From contig NC_061116.1 in NCBI RefSeq assembly GCF_002878395.1, positions 119,512,692-119,576,691 on the forward strand: a stretch of DNA of 64,000 nucleotides. Direction: 5' to 3'. This DNA is from Capsicum annuum (lineage: Eukaryota; Streptophyta; Magnoliopsida; Solanales; Solanaceae). The notes beneath the pieces were generated by a model. It had not been told where the DNA came from. It saw only the letters and a program-made list of their open reading frames with translations, and ran no database searches. The position numbers and the translations under genes are program-made. Shown here piece by piece: positions 46,577-59,009 of this stretch (the stretch's first letter is position 1; the number at the start of each line of letters is the position of its first letter).

Positions 46577-49500
46577 AACTTGGTATCAGAGCCTAAGGTT
46601 CAACACTGTCCTAGGAAGTCTAAAAAGCCGTATCTAATAGAGTCTTATACATGCGTGTGTTGTGCACCTCACTTATGTGTAGGAGGCTATGAGATGTTTT
46701 AGGACCAGTTTCCCTTTTTTTATGTCTCAGGTCGTGCTATAGAAAGGTTCTCTAAGAAACTCATGTAGATTCTTCTCATTCTTTCATTATGAAAACTTTA
46801 CCTTACTTTCAAGGTAACAGAAATGGTAAAGCTCAAAGTCCTAGAGATAGGGCTTTCTCAGATAGTCCCTGCAGATAGTTAGTATGGGATTGCCTACAAG
46901 CTCAATAGTATCTCATCAGTTCAGTTTTGCTCCAAAGTTGTACAACTCTTATTAATGATCATGAGAACTCATATATCATCAGATCCCTTCTCAGAATCCG
47001 ATGATAGCATATGACCTAGAGTTAGAAGCATGAACTCAGGAGTTTAGCAGTAGTACAGTTGGGATAACATTATCCAGGTTGAATAGATTATGTATTCATG
47101 GGGATAGATGTGCCAGAGTAAATCATTAGGCTTAAACAGTACAAGCTAGCCTTAAGTTATTAATGTGATAGTAAGTATGAAGGTGTGGATGTGATTGAGG
47201 TGATGTGGTATTAATAGTCTATGAAAAAACAAAAGTAGATAATGTGTTTAATAAGGTAAGCATATGTTGAACAGAGTATTAGTAGGTGAGAATGATTGCA
47301 GTTTAGTTTAGATTTTAGTAAAGTACTCATAGACTTATGATGATCGATTAAACTAAGGTGGAGATGATAGATCAAGTGACCAAGTAGGCTCTCAGATCCT
47401 AGTAGTAATGCTCGTATATATAGAAAAGCATTAAGGCAAGATGATTCCCCACCCATCCTTATCTCAATGTAAAGTTTGGTACTTTAGTCAGGATGATTCC
47501 TACACATGCTTCACATCCCAGTTCCATGAACACAACTTATATTCATACGCTTCTTAAAGAATCATGTACAATTCTAGTTCCCAGCATAAGGAGTTCAGTT
47601 TTATTCCCCCCAATAATACAAATCATGTCCCATAAATGCAGAAAACTCCAAACTCAGGTCATACAGCTCATGACTCATGTACACATATCATGTTTTACAG
47701 TACATTCAGCTTCCATGACTCATTCTACGCCTCTACTGATCAGTTAAATTCAGACTATGCTACGCATATCCTCAATTTAGACCTCTTGGTAAATCAAGTT
47801 CAGTTAGTGTCTATTCATGCTTTATGTCCTCTTGATCTTACCTTTCAGTGAGCTCTCATTATTAAAATAGTGTAGTGGGGTGAAGTTGCTTTGAAGGGAG
47901 AGAATAGATATTTCATATTAAGACAAGATTGTTGCATGCTTATTTTACACGAGGGTGTAGTGGTGAAGATAGGCTTGAATGTTATGTTAGTGTACAAGTA
48001 AATAGCTAGCAAGAGGTTGTATTTAGATGTTGGGAAAGTACAGAGTGTGAGTGTGCATTTGGATCCCTGACTTATGTCAGCCCCCATCGTGTAACAATCA
48101 GAATTCAGCTGCTATCTCAGTTACAATTTCACTGTTCAGTACTCAGTAATCAGTGTTCAGTCTTAGAATTAAGCACTTCAGTATTAGTATAAACCTTAGT
48201 TATCATAAAACAGTATTCAGTCCCAGTTACAATCTTAGTTACGGTTACAGTCTCAATTACTATCTTATCTATAATCTCTGTACCAGTTCTAGTTCAATAA
48301 TCAGGTTAGTAACTCAGTTCAATTTTGGGTTTACTCGACCATAGCATACAGTTATCAGCTACTCAATATCATCCTTCCAGTACCTCAGTTTATAAGACTG
48401 TTCTAGAAATATATTGTACTCTTGGTGATGCATTCTCAAGTAATACAATTAACCTCAGTTTATGCTCTGTATCGCATGTCAACCAGTCAGTCTTTATCTC
48501 CTATGCATGACGCTCTGCAGTTACAGTCCAGTTATTCAAGACTAAGTATAGTTCAGCCTTACACTCCCAGTATTCAGTTATCAACTATCCAGTTAATAAG
48601 ATAAGTTAGTGTACTTATGCTCTCATGTTAAGCACCCATGTGAATCTTTTTAGTAGCCTCAGTTGCAGTGCAAGACACTTAGTTATTTCATCTTAAATAT
48701 TGTTCGTAGGCCCCAACTCATCTTACCAAATTTTAGCCATGTGATGATTTTCTTATTCAGCTGTCTTGTTTAGACAAGGCCAAGATTTCCTTGCGCCCTA
48801 TAGTCATTAGAACTCTAGAGAAAGAGTCTCATAGAAAAGCCCCAATTGAGCGTAATTTTTCAGCATGAGTTAGTCCGTAAAACCTAAAAGTCGATCTATC
48901 AATCAGATGGATAAGTTCGCATGGTTTGGATTTCCGTCCCTTCCATCTAGATGTACTATCTTAAGCCTCATGAATGTAACCATTCTAAGATGAACCGACT
49001 AGGTAGATGCAAGCTCAGCCCAGTTCATGTATTATGCTTCAATTTTAGATCCCAGATATTCAGTTAAGAATTAGCTCGTAGATGCCTTATTCATCGCTTC
49101 AGTTTCCTCAGCGACACAGCCAAGTCAGTATTCTTCGAGGGGCATAGCATCCCAAGGGTGAGATACACTATAAATCCCCCAAGCTTTCATAACATAAGTA
49201 TACCAATCTCTTTTTATGTAATGAATCCAGTTTTGAGTAAGGGGTACTCATAAGTTGACCCTCAAGCTCCAACTTCAGTGGTACTCCATGTATTCAAGAC
49301 ACAGTTCAATTCACAAAAATTCAGTTCATGCTCCACATTTTAGTCTCAGTTATGTCCTCATGTTACCGTTCATGCATACTCCTAGCATAATTATAGGTTC
49401 ACCATATTTATGGCTTAAGCAATGGGTTTTTCTTGCACTTTCTCAGTTCCATGTTCAAATTACCATTACAAACTTGGTATTTAGTTCATTCTCACATTTT

Positions 49501-49797
49501 TATTACAAACTTGGTACCTTTACCCTTATATTTTCAGTCGCATGCTCATGAGTCAGTTCAGTTATGTATTCACGCATCAGATATGTGTGAGTAGCTTATC
49601 AATACTCTCAGTCATGCATTCATGTATCAGCTTAGTCATAAAATCATGCATCAGATATGCATGCTTAGTATGAATCTAAGTAATGTCAGCCAGGTAGTCA
49701 TGTTTCCATTGTTAATGTTCATTATGAACATTAGCTTATGATTTTTCCCATTTCAATAAGTCTCATTCAAGAACAAATGTTCCCAAGGGGGAGATAT
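46577..49797 (+). other. G: interior, non-coding
   Basis: The primer site TTGGTATCAGAGCC is at 46580-46593. The leader (GTCCTAGGAAGTCT and following, to about 46800) resembles those of E and D. Beyond it I find no gag, protease, RT or integrase motif in any frame. TCAGT words continue through 47500-49700. Several frames of 60 to 100 codons occur (for example 47493-47747 and 49255-49551) but resemble nothing and change strand. The polypurine tract is at 49778-49797. Confidence 0.75.
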
Positions 49798-52636
49798 TGT
49801 AATACCCCGTACTTCTACCTTGCTTAAATTCATCCCAAAAATGTTAAAGACTTATTTTAAATATGAATATACTTTTATACATGAGGTATTTTAAAGATTT
49901 TCACATTTTTTCATATGAGAAATTCAATAAGCTTTCCATTAATACCAAATATTCCCAAATACGACACTCGGGTGAAGAGTTAGAGCCTTTTTAGTGAGAC
50001 AGTGTATCACCTAAGCCATCAGCGCATCGCGGAGTAGGTCAAAATGGCAATTATAAAAATCCAATGAGCCTCCGTGATTATGGCGCATTGCACCAGGGCT
50101 CAAATTAAGAATCGTCTTTTTTCCAGTATTGCAATGCAATTTCACCACGTCGCACCATCAGCCCAGTTCCTAGTTGGCAATTTCCAGTGACACGGCGTGA
50201 TAGCACCGCTTCGCACCAACCTGCTAAATCAAAAAATTTTCTCAAAAATAAAATATGCATCCAAGAGGTAAAAGGTCCAATTTCTCAACCCTATATATAC
50301 CCAATAACACGTGATTTAGCCATTCTTAATCCAAAATATACTAGTTTCTCTCAATTTTCTCTCAAGAACAAGCTAGGATTTCTATTGGAGATTCAAATTC
50401 AAGAAGGTTTCACCATCAATCTTCACAAAATCATGAACTAAGGTATGCGTAGTATTCATCCATGGATCTCTTTCATCCATGGAGCTGAAGAATCAAGTTC
50501 TACATAATAAATGTGATTATCTTGTTGTGGTATGATTACGTTCAAGTTGATGGTTGTTATTTGGGTTTCAAGGTAGTTTCTTAATGTATTTTCATAAAGT
50601 ATGTGAGCATGTTAGTTGAAATCCATGCCCAAAGTTGAGATTGTTGAATAGATAAGTATACGTATGCCCAAAGTTGTGCATGTAAGATGTTTGCTAAAAT
50701 GCCTAGAATGATAAAAACCCTGTTTTAAAGACTCAATAGTGCTTAAATGACAAGTCTATGCTCTATCCTTTATGATTCAACATGAAGTCCATGTCATTGT
50801 TGTGTATTGATTGTTGTGATGTGGAATGCCCTTGAGATTGAAGTTATGCAAGTACTTACAGGTTAGATGCATTCCCTTCCATATATAAGATCTTGAGAAC
50901 CATGTGTAGTATGAATCCCCTATTTATGGCATTATTAATTGTGAACTTTATTCCTATGATCAAGAAGTGTCATGTTGTATCATTTTCCTTCTATCGAGTC
51001 CTAGAGAAACTTGTACCCCAAAAATATAGCTGTGTGCCTAGATCCAGTTCATGTCTTCACAATATCCTCATTCAAGCCATGCTCCATAGAATTCAGTCAG
51101 TCCTGTGACTCAGGAAAGTTTAGTAACTCAGTAACCTCAAAAAATCTCAGTAGTTCAGTAATCTCAATGATTTCAGTACTCAGTGATCTTGGGGACTTCA
51201 AAAATCCTAGTACTCTCAGTAACTTCAGTACTCTCAATTAATCATCAGATATCAGTAGTATTCCATTAGTCCACGAAACCCAGTAAACTCAGCTCAGATC
51301 AGCTAAGCAATACCATCAGTATTAGTTCAGTTCAGTTAATCACGATCAGTCTATTCAGATGGGTGTAGGAGTTAGCACCGAGTGATCCCAAAGATGGGAA
51401 CTCACCTGTTATTTTGAGCGTATGATTCTTAGAAGTCATCCTTGCATTTAAGAAGTACGTATCCAGTGTAGGTTGAGACATCATAGCCTATTATATGAGG
51501 GTAAATGAGGTGGCCTAACCTGCTATATGAGGGTTCTCACCGTTCTCATTAGAGTAAACTGTTATATAAGGGTCACTCATAATTGTCTTTACCAATGGCG
51601 CGATATTGACACCCTTCCAGTCAGGGCAAAGATTGGAACCCAGCTGAGCTATAATGGAATATATGGGGCATGTCAGTTAGATGACTACTTCCTATAGTTA
51701 CAGTTTCAGTCTCAGTCACAGCCTCAATAAAAGAACTCAGATAGTTCTTTAGATTTTAGGACTTTCTGATATAGTCAACTCAAATGTAGAACAAAACTCA
51801 GATAGCTCCATCAGATTCAGGACTATCAGATAAAATCATTCATGTTATTAGTTATATCAGTTATCCAAACTCATTTCATGAGTATTTATCTTCAGGACTA
51901 TCAGATATAGTTAACCAGACCAATTCTTCATAATCAAAACTGTTAAACAAAGTTATTCATGTATCAATAATATAGTATCAGTCACTCAGATATCAGTAAT
52001 TCCATGTTATTAGAAAAACTCAGTAGTCAGAACTCAGTATTCAGTCCTATCATAATCTTAGTTACAGTTACGTATGCATGCATGTATTCTCACGTTCATG
52101 TTAGTCAGTCAGTTAGTATTGTTCATGCATATGAACCTATTACATTCAGCCTACCTTACTTGCATACCAGTACATTCAAAGTACTGACGCATTTGTGCTA
52201 TGGTGTCTTATACCATAGGTTTAGAAGCACGAGCTCTAAAGAACCAGTAACATCCCAGTTCAGCGATCAGAGTTAGCAGTGAGTCCTCATTCTTCGAGGA
52301 CATGATGATTACATTACTATTTCAGTTTTCAATTTATTTTAGTAGTTGGATTTAGTTGGGGACATGTCCCATCAACTCATTATTCAAACAGTTTAGAGGC
52401 TTTCAGACTACAGTATGTTCAGACAATTATCTCAGTTGTTTTGTATGGTTATACCATACTTTTCAGTTATGTACTAGTATTGAACCTTATGGCCTTTCAG
52501 TTCATGTTTCCAAATTTATGATATTATTACTATTATTCAGTGCTTAGTTTACAGATATCAGTCATGGGTTATTTTGTGGTCCTTCGAGGTCATGGGCACC
52601 ATGTAGCGTTCTGGGTACTAGATTCGGGGCGTTACA
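49798..52636 (+). repeat. G: 3' LTR
   Basis: 2839 bp, TGTAATACCCCG to GGGGCGTTACA, collinear with the 5' LTR. The TATA box is at 50291-50300 and the donor AAG-GTATGC has its GT at 50443. The frames at 50187-50441 and 52004-52276 lie within LTR sequence and are not conserved as proteins in the sister LTR. Confidence 0.9.
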
Positions 52637-52641
52637 TCAAC

Positions 52642-52900
52642 CTAACCCAAATTTGGTACCTCAGAGCTGCTCGTGCAGTCAGAATTTACATTCAATATTG
52701 TTTTACTAAAGTTTTTGCCCGATAGCTATTTGGAACCAACGAAGACTTCCAAATAGGGAAATGGTTCAAAAAAACAAATAAACTACTTTAGAACTGAACT
52801 ATCACTTCTAGCAAGTCATAAATGACTTAGGGAAGCTATGGAAAAGTTCTACCCCTGAAAATAAATGGAATCATGAAAAATGACCTGAAGGGTCATTACA
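52642..52900 (-). repeat. F: 3' LTR, smaller part (LTR start on the minus strand)
   Basis: On the minus strand it starts TGTAATGACCC at 52900. It matches 58752-59009 and joins to 43671 once G is removed. The target copy TCAAC (52637-52641) precedes it. Confidence 0.85.
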
Positions 52901-52934
52901 ACATCCACTACTAAGGAACTTTCATTCCCAAAAA

Positions 52935-54180
52935 GTTAAAGATGGAGAAAAATACCTGAAGTCTCGAACAGGTGAGGATACTGGGCCCGTATATCACTCT
53001 CGACCTCCCAAGTGGACTCATATATTAGGCAATGATTTCACTGAAATTTAACTACACGAATCTCTCTAGTATACAACTGCCTCACATCACTAGCCAAAAT
53101 AAGCACGGATTCCTCCACAAAGGTCAACTGCTCATCTAACTGGATTGAGTCCCACCTAAGAACATGAGATAAATTAGGAATATACTTCTCCAACATAGAA
53201 ATATGGAACACCAGATGAATAACAACGAAATCTGGAGGTAGGGCTAACTCATATGCTACTTTTCCAACTGCACGGAGAATCTCAAAAGGACCAACATATC
53301 TATGTCTACGATTATCCTTCCTCTAGAACCTCACCATACCCCTCATGGGTAAAACATAAAGAAACACAAGGTCACTAACTCTGAATCTCAAGGCATGGAG
53401 CCTACAGCTGGCATAGGACATCTACCTACTCTAGGCTGCTCTCAGCTTATCCTGAATCACCCTGACTCTATCTAATGAGTCCTGAAGCAAATCTATACTA
53501 TGAGATCTCACCTCAAAAGTATCAAACCATCTTATCGGAGAACGACATCTCCTACCATACAAAGCCTCAGAAGGCTCTATATCAAAACTTGAATAATAAC
53601 TGTTGTTATATGTAAACTCTGCCAATGCTAAGTATTGATCCCACTGTCCTTTAAAATCCATAACACAGGCTTAGAACATATCCTCAAGCACCTAAATAGT
53701 CTGTAAGGACTGACCATCCATCGGTAGATAAAGAGTTGTACACAAATCCACTTGAGTAGCCAACTCCTCTTGGAATACTCTGTAAAATCATGAAGTAAAT
53801 ACAGAACCACAGTCTGATATGATAGAAATGGGTACTCCATACAAATGAACTATCTCCTACACATAAACATGGGCTAACCTTTCATTACTAAATATCATTT
53901 GAATAGGAATTAAATATGCCGACTTGGTCAAATGATCCATAATAACCAAAATACCGTCAAGACCACGGGAAGTACAAGGCAAACCACTAACGAAGTCCAT
54001 AGTAGTCTGTTTCTATTTTCATTGGGGAATGGGCAACCTCTGAGTCAATCCTCCTAGAAGCTGATAGTTGGGTTTAACCTACTGAAAATATAGGCAACAA
54101 GTCATAAAGTCTTCCATATCTCTCTTCATACCATCCCACCAGTAATGCTGCCTTAAATCTCTATACTTCTTAGCCGTACT
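52935..54180 (-). pseudogene. F: integrase and chromodomain, broken
   Basis: Read leftwards: the HHCC end near 54100 (CLYFQ where CxxC is expected, so the last Cys is lost); core start MDFVSGLP with the first Asp near 53995; ISDCGS with the second Asp near 53820; and DGQSLQTI near 53720, where the catalytic Glu of QSE is replaced. An open segment 53661-53431 holds QWDQYLALAEFTYNNS, ALYGRRCRSP and the FEVR region. The C-terminal domain (VGPFEIL, VAYELALPPD) follows in other frames at about 53200-53310. A chromodomain-like tail (VVKF, TWEVESDIRAQYPHLF) ends near 52950. Many stops. It is the same type of integrase as that of A. Confidence 0.85.
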
Positions 54181-55080
54181 GGGATGAATAGAATATCTAA
54201 AGCTGTGAGCCTCATAAAGAATCGATTAAATCAATTAATCAAGCCAGGGAACACAAATATGATCGTAAAATCTCAAAATACCCTCGGAGTTAATGGTGTG
54301 CCTCCCAGATTCACCATTCACCACCTAATCACAGAGAAAGCATAGCGTGCTATCCTCATACTGTTGGTCATGAATTTTCTCTAATAACGAGGACCTCACC
54401 TCCACATAAGCCAAAATCCTAGTAGGATCAAAAATATCGAGGTGCACATCAAATTAGGTAAGAACTGAATGTCTCATGCCATAGGCCTCTGAGAAATTGA
54501 TTTGCATACCAATCTACATATACTCATTGCCTTGCGACTCAAGGCATCAACTACCACATTTTCCTTATCTAGATGATACAAGATGGAAATATCATAGTCC
54601 TTTTGCAACTCTATCTATCTATGCTTGCGAACATTAAGCTTTTGATGGTTCATAAGATGATGAAGGCTATGGTAATCGATGAAAATATCACAATGCACTC
54701 CATACAAATAATGCCTCCAAATCTTTAGCACAAAAACTACCACCGCCAACTCCAAATCATGAGTTGGGTAGTTACGCTCATTCATTTTAAGTTGTCCAGA
54801 AACATAAGCAATTAAATGACCTTACTGAATCAAAATACAACCAAGACCAACACCCAAAGCATCACAAAATATGATGAATCTCTCACCCTCAATAGGAAGA
54901 GCTAACACTAGAGCTGAAGTAAGACAATTCTTGAGCTTTCCAAAGCTCTACTCACACTCCTCAAACCATCAAAAAGGAACTTTCTTCCAAGTTAATCTAG
55001 TCATAGGGGCTGAAATAGTAGTAAAGCGCCTATCATAATCGTTCGAACAAATAAAACTACAAACCTCAATTGGAGACGTA
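54181..55080 (-). pseudogene. F: RNase H and integrase linker, broken
   Basis: Near 54875 the RNase H start CDALGVGLGCIL keeps the catalytic Asp. It is followed by HLIAYVSGQLKMNERNYPTHD-type sequence and the WRHYLYG, LHHLMNHQKLN and ELQKDYDISILYH segments to about 54580, then VVDALSRK near 54530. Stops are frequent. From 54500 to 54180 the linker to integrase is poorly readable. Confidence 0.72.
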
Positions 55081-55790
55081 GGCCTAGCCCAATCATGAAT
55101 CACAAAAATCTTAGCTGGGTCCACCATAATACTGGCTTTAGATACCACATGACCAAGGAATTACACTAACTCAAGGCAAAACTCACACTTAGAGAAGTTG
55201 AAAAAAAAACACATGATCTCGCAAAGTCTAGAGCACGATCCTTAAATGTTGCATATGCTCTTCACTACTCCTCGAATACACAAGAATGTTATTAATGTAC
55301 ACAATAACAAGGGAGTCTAGATAGATTCACAACATATGGTTCATCAAATCCATGAATGTTGTTGGGGAATTAGTTAACACAAAAGACATTATCAAAAACT
55401 CATAATGTCCATAACGGGTCCTGAAAGTTGTCTTCGAGATATCCTCAGCCTAAATCCTTACCTGATGATAAACAAACCTCATATCAATCTTAGAAAACAT
55501 GGCTTCACCGAAATACTGGTCGAATAAATAATTGATACAAGGCATAGGATAACGATTCTTCACTGTCACTATTATTAAACTACCTATAATCGATATACAT
55601 ATGCATAGAGCCATCTTTCTTCTTCAAAAAAAATATAGGATCTCCCCACGGGGACATACTTGGTATAATGAAAACCTTACCAAAAAGATCCTGAAGCTGA
55701 GAATTTAGCTCTTTAAGCTTAGCAGAAGCCATCCGGTAAGGTCCCATCCTGTAAAGTGCCATAAAAATAGGTTAGGTGCTAGGCTCAAGG
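55081..55790 (-). pseudogene. F: reverse transcriptase, catalytic aspartates replaced
   Basis: The open segment 55762-55580 covers PYRMASAKLKELNSQLQDL, PWGDPIFFLKKKDGSM and the YIDYR motif. After a frameshift come RYPMPCINYLFDQ-like sequence, [14 protein letters not shown] near 55420, and TFMDLMNHM near 55350. The catalytic box, normally Y-[IV]-D-D, reads Y-I-N-N (Asn codons at 55288-55293) followed by ILVYSR. Both changes are GA to AA in the coding strand. Even without the stops the enzyme would be inactive. Confidence 0.85.
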
Positions 55791-56636
55791 TCAATAGCTA
55801 AATCAATCTCACGGTTAGGGGGAATACTAGGTAGGTCGATAGGGAACACATTAGGAAACTCACAAACAATAGGAATAGAGTCAAATGACAGACTCTCTAC
55901 ATGAGTATCACATATATAAGCAAGATAAGACTCGCAGTCTCTCAATATAAGTCTCCTAGCAAAAATATAAGAAATAATCCCCACTGGCTTGCGGTTAACT
56001 GCTCCCTGCCATATGACTGAAGGCACACCATTGATAAGGTAATGGTCTTGGCAAAATAATCCATAACTGCATGATAGTGGGATAACTAGTCCATGCATAG
56101 AATCACATCAAAATCCTGCATATCCAGAATAATAAGGTCAACATAAGTATCAACATCACTAACTGTTGTAACACATGATCTGAATAATCAATCCACTACT
56201 AAGGAATCACTCATAGGAATAGATACACACAATGACATAGATAAAAAGTCATTAGTCAAGTCCAAGCATGGCGCATAATAAGAAGATATATAAGAATATG
56301 TCAATCCAATATTAAATAAAGCTAGAGCTAACTCATGGCACACCAAAATCGTACCTGTACCTATGACATCTAAAGTCTCAGCCTCAAATCTAGCAGGTAC
56401 TACATATAACTAGCCATGGTCGCCACCTAGCTGGGCACCTAACCGGCCTCCTACCCTACCTTTTTGAGTACCACCTCGAGCACCTTGGTAACTACCCCTA
56501 CAAACTTGTGAACCATCTCTACCTGATGGATAAACTGCCTTAATAGGGGTAGAACCCTAGGCTGAAATAACCATCACCCCATGACTAGGGAAATTTCACA
56601 AAAGATGACTAGGAAGCCTACAAGTAAAAAAATAAT
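55791..56636 (-). pseudogene. F: gag tail and aspartic protease, broken
   Basis: The Arg/Gly-rich end of gag (GGRLGAQLGG and GARGGTQKGR near 56420-56500) leads into the protease. The active site, normally F-D-T-G, reads F-N-I-G with the Asn codon at 56311-56313. Flap and helix regions follow (SLVVDWLFRSCVTTV near 56190; DFDVILCMD near 56110), then the open segment 56098-55772 with SIPIVCEFPNVFP and the IDLAIDLEPST link to RT. The N-terminal two thirds of gag are absent because of the deletion at about 56637-56690. Confidence 0.82.
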
Positions 56637-56690
56637 CATGAGAAGTAACCAATATATAATGGGTACTTCTCATGAGAAGTACTCAATATA
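56637..56690. other. F: deletion junction with palindromic filler
   Basis: Gag coding sequence ends and LTR array sequence begins here. The core is a perfect 20 base palindrome at 56663-56682 (half-site GTACTTCTCA). A third copy of its arm, CATGAGAAGTA, lies at 56638-56648. The U5 end of the LTR (about 1.9 kb), the primer site and most of gag are missing. Confidence 0.7.
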
Positions 56691-59009
56691 TCATGCATCA
56701 TCATAATATCAATATATCATCCGTACTTATCGGGTATCATCATAATATCAATATATCCTCTGGACTTACTGGGCATCATCACATTATGAATATATCCTCC
56801 AGACTTACTAGGAATTATCATATCATCAATATATATATTAGTCAATCCAATTAATAATAAATAAAGCCGTACGAGGGATAGGGTGAAGGAGAAGTATGGA
56901 AAAACTTGCCATTATACTTTAATATTTATTATTAACACAATATTACAAGGATCATGAACAAGCATATTTATATGATATGGGCACTCAACATTTTATCGGG
57001 CTTAACATAATCATTAGTATTTTCAATACAAGCCATAGTTAACCTTCTAGAGCCCTTCTTTATTAGCATAAGAGGATTTTTAGCATCACATTAGTTTAGA
57101 TGTCATACTTCAACATAATATGAGTAATAATATAATCCAAGACTCACATGGTAATTTAGTTAATGAAGTAAGTGATAACATAGTCGTGTGTTCAATCTAT
57201 AAGACAATTTATTACTATTCAAGCATTACCAATAATCTATCAACCATTATACACATTATTTACTATACCAATCATAAAGAATAAATCATTTATCGGGGTT
57301 AACCATCATATTACCAAAGGCATATTCTAAGTTAACCATCATATTACCAAAGGCATATTCTAAGTGTTTAACAAGCATTTAAGACGCTAATGAAACTACA
57401 TAGTCAAAACTTAAGGTGGGTTAAGTTACACTACTAATAACCCAAATATCCTCTTCAAGTCTAACTTCTATCTAAGACTAAGCTAAGCCATCTAAGTCAT
57501 GTCTTAGAGGTTTATCAGTCCACACTAGTTCTATAGTATAATTCTTTTTCAAGTAATACTCTTAATTCATCCAAGATACTAGGGAAATTCCCATAACTAT
57601 GCACAACTAAGGTCAAGTTACTATTCAATATAAGTGACAAGGTCACTCCCATCTAACTTAAGAAACTAGAGCATTCTCATGTTATTTATGAGATAAAAAG
57701 TCCCACTAACCAAGGTTCTAGGCTATAAGTCAAGCATCACATTTTATGGGTTCAATAGCCTAGATGGATCAACTAACCTCAACACTACTATCTACCACTT
57801 CAAAACCTAAAACCCCTCCCAATCTTATCAATATATCAAAGTCATACTATAAAGTTCAATATATCAATAAGTAACCCTAACCTACCCCAAATTCAAATAT
57901 AGCTCAAAAACCAACAACCTTCACTTTCCCTTTTCTCAAAGTTTCTTCAATGAACAAGCTATCAAAAACACAATCTATGTATTATTAAGAGAACATCAAT
58001 ACCTATATTGAACCATTGTGCTTTATGTCCAAAACAATACTAGAAACCCTCGAGTGGGTCCCACTTATGCCAAATGAGTTTTTGAGACCAACCCAATTTT
58101 TAAATACCACTGGGGAGTTATATCCCTCAAGAATTTGGTGCAAATCAATCATATGTTAGCTAAAATCAAGCATCAATCCATTTGGGGTTTTGGGTCCAAT
58201 AATCAAGAATTCACTCTAAAAATAAAGGATTCATACCTTATGTTTGATGTTAATCATAAATATACAAGTTATTCAAGCTCCCAATCAATATCCAAGACTT
58301 GATTTTTAGACTACACACTCTATTAAAGTTTATAACACTCAAGACAATGGAGAAATGGCCAATTCTCGGCCAAAAGAGCATTTAAAAAACCCTTCCCAAA
58401 CCCTAAGATAGAGCGATTACAAACACATGTAGGATGAAATTATGGCATCATGATTGCTATGAAGCCTCTATAATCGTGATACTTTTTCTGCACTAGATAA
58501 CAGCTGAAACTTAGAATTTATTCCATATTTCGGTCAATGCCAAGGGATGCATACAGAGTTCAATTTGAGCAAACAAAATTTGTAACCACACTGAGTTCAA
58601 CAATTTGGATATATTGGAAAAATTGAATTTTTCCATTTGAGGTCATTTTAACCAAATATGGGCTCCACACCTGAATTTCTAATTTATTAACTTTTCGACT
58701 AGTAGGCTGAAATGAGTTTGGGTGTAGCGAGACCCAAACCAAAGGTCTACCCAACATAAAATAAATATTTTGGAGCTACTAGTGCAGTCAAAATTTGCAT
58801 CCAATATTGTTTTACTGAAGTTTTTACTCGATGGCCATTTGGAACTAGAGAAAACTTCTAAATAGAGAAATGGTTCTAAAAACCAAACGAACTGTCCAGT
58901 GACCAAACTATCCATTCCAGTAATTCATAAATGACTTAGGATAGCTATGGAAAATATCTAATATAAAAAATAAGCAGAATCATGAGAAATAACCTGAAAA
59001 GTCAATACA
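56683..59009 (-). repeat. F: 5' LTR, truncated
   Basis: On the minus strand it starts TGTATTGACTTTTC at 59009 and runs to the partial 39 bp array at about 56690. The donor TAAG-GTATG has its GT at 58236 and the TATA-like TTTTTTAAATG lies about 150 bases before it. A perfect 33 bp tandem duplication is at 57298-57363. No gene is seen; the two short minus-strand frames at 58560-58915 are LTR sequence. Confidence 0.85.
57298..57363. repeat. F: 33 bp tandem duplication in the 5' LTR
   Basis: 57298-57330 and 57331-57363 are identical copies starting GTTAACCATC. The other LTR has one copy (42292-42324), so this is a recent change. Confidence 0.9.

Larger units (their letters stand above)
43672..52636 (+). 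mobile_element. G: non-coding LTR element inside the 3' LTR of F, 9.0 kb
   Basis: It has a 5' LTR (43672-46576), an initiator-tRNA-Met primer site (46581), a 3.2 kb interior without gag or pol similarity, a polypurine tract and a 3' LTR (49798-52636). LTR ends, leader and polypurine tract match those of E, so G looks like a LARD-type derivative of the E family. It is the innermost insertion of the nest (G in F in D in C). Confidence 0.9.
39567..59009 (-). mobile_element. F: Tekay/Del-like element with dead pol, reverse orientation
   Basis: Read on the minus strand: truncated 5' LTR (59009-56683), gag tail, protease, RT, RNase H, integrase and chromodomain (56630-52935), then 3' LTR (52900-52642 and 43671-39567, split by G). 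Own sequence is about 10.5 kb. The two LTRs match across both sides of G: CCAAAGGTCTAC occurs at 43660 and 58739, and the sequence after G at 52642 continues as at 58752. The flanks are AGGCC (39562) and AGATT (59010), which differ at three positions, so a duplication is uncertain. The 5' end of the interior (U5, primer site, most of gag) is deleted. Confidence 0.85.

Noticed and set aside
46577..46600. tRNA gene fragment
   Set aside because: TTGGTATCAGAGCC is a primer-binding site next to an LTR end. No tRNA fold follows.
50187..50441. 84-codon frame starting near the TATA box of G 3' LTR
   Set aside because: The equivalent region of the 5' LTR does not keep the frame, and it covers R/U5 sequence with a splice donor.
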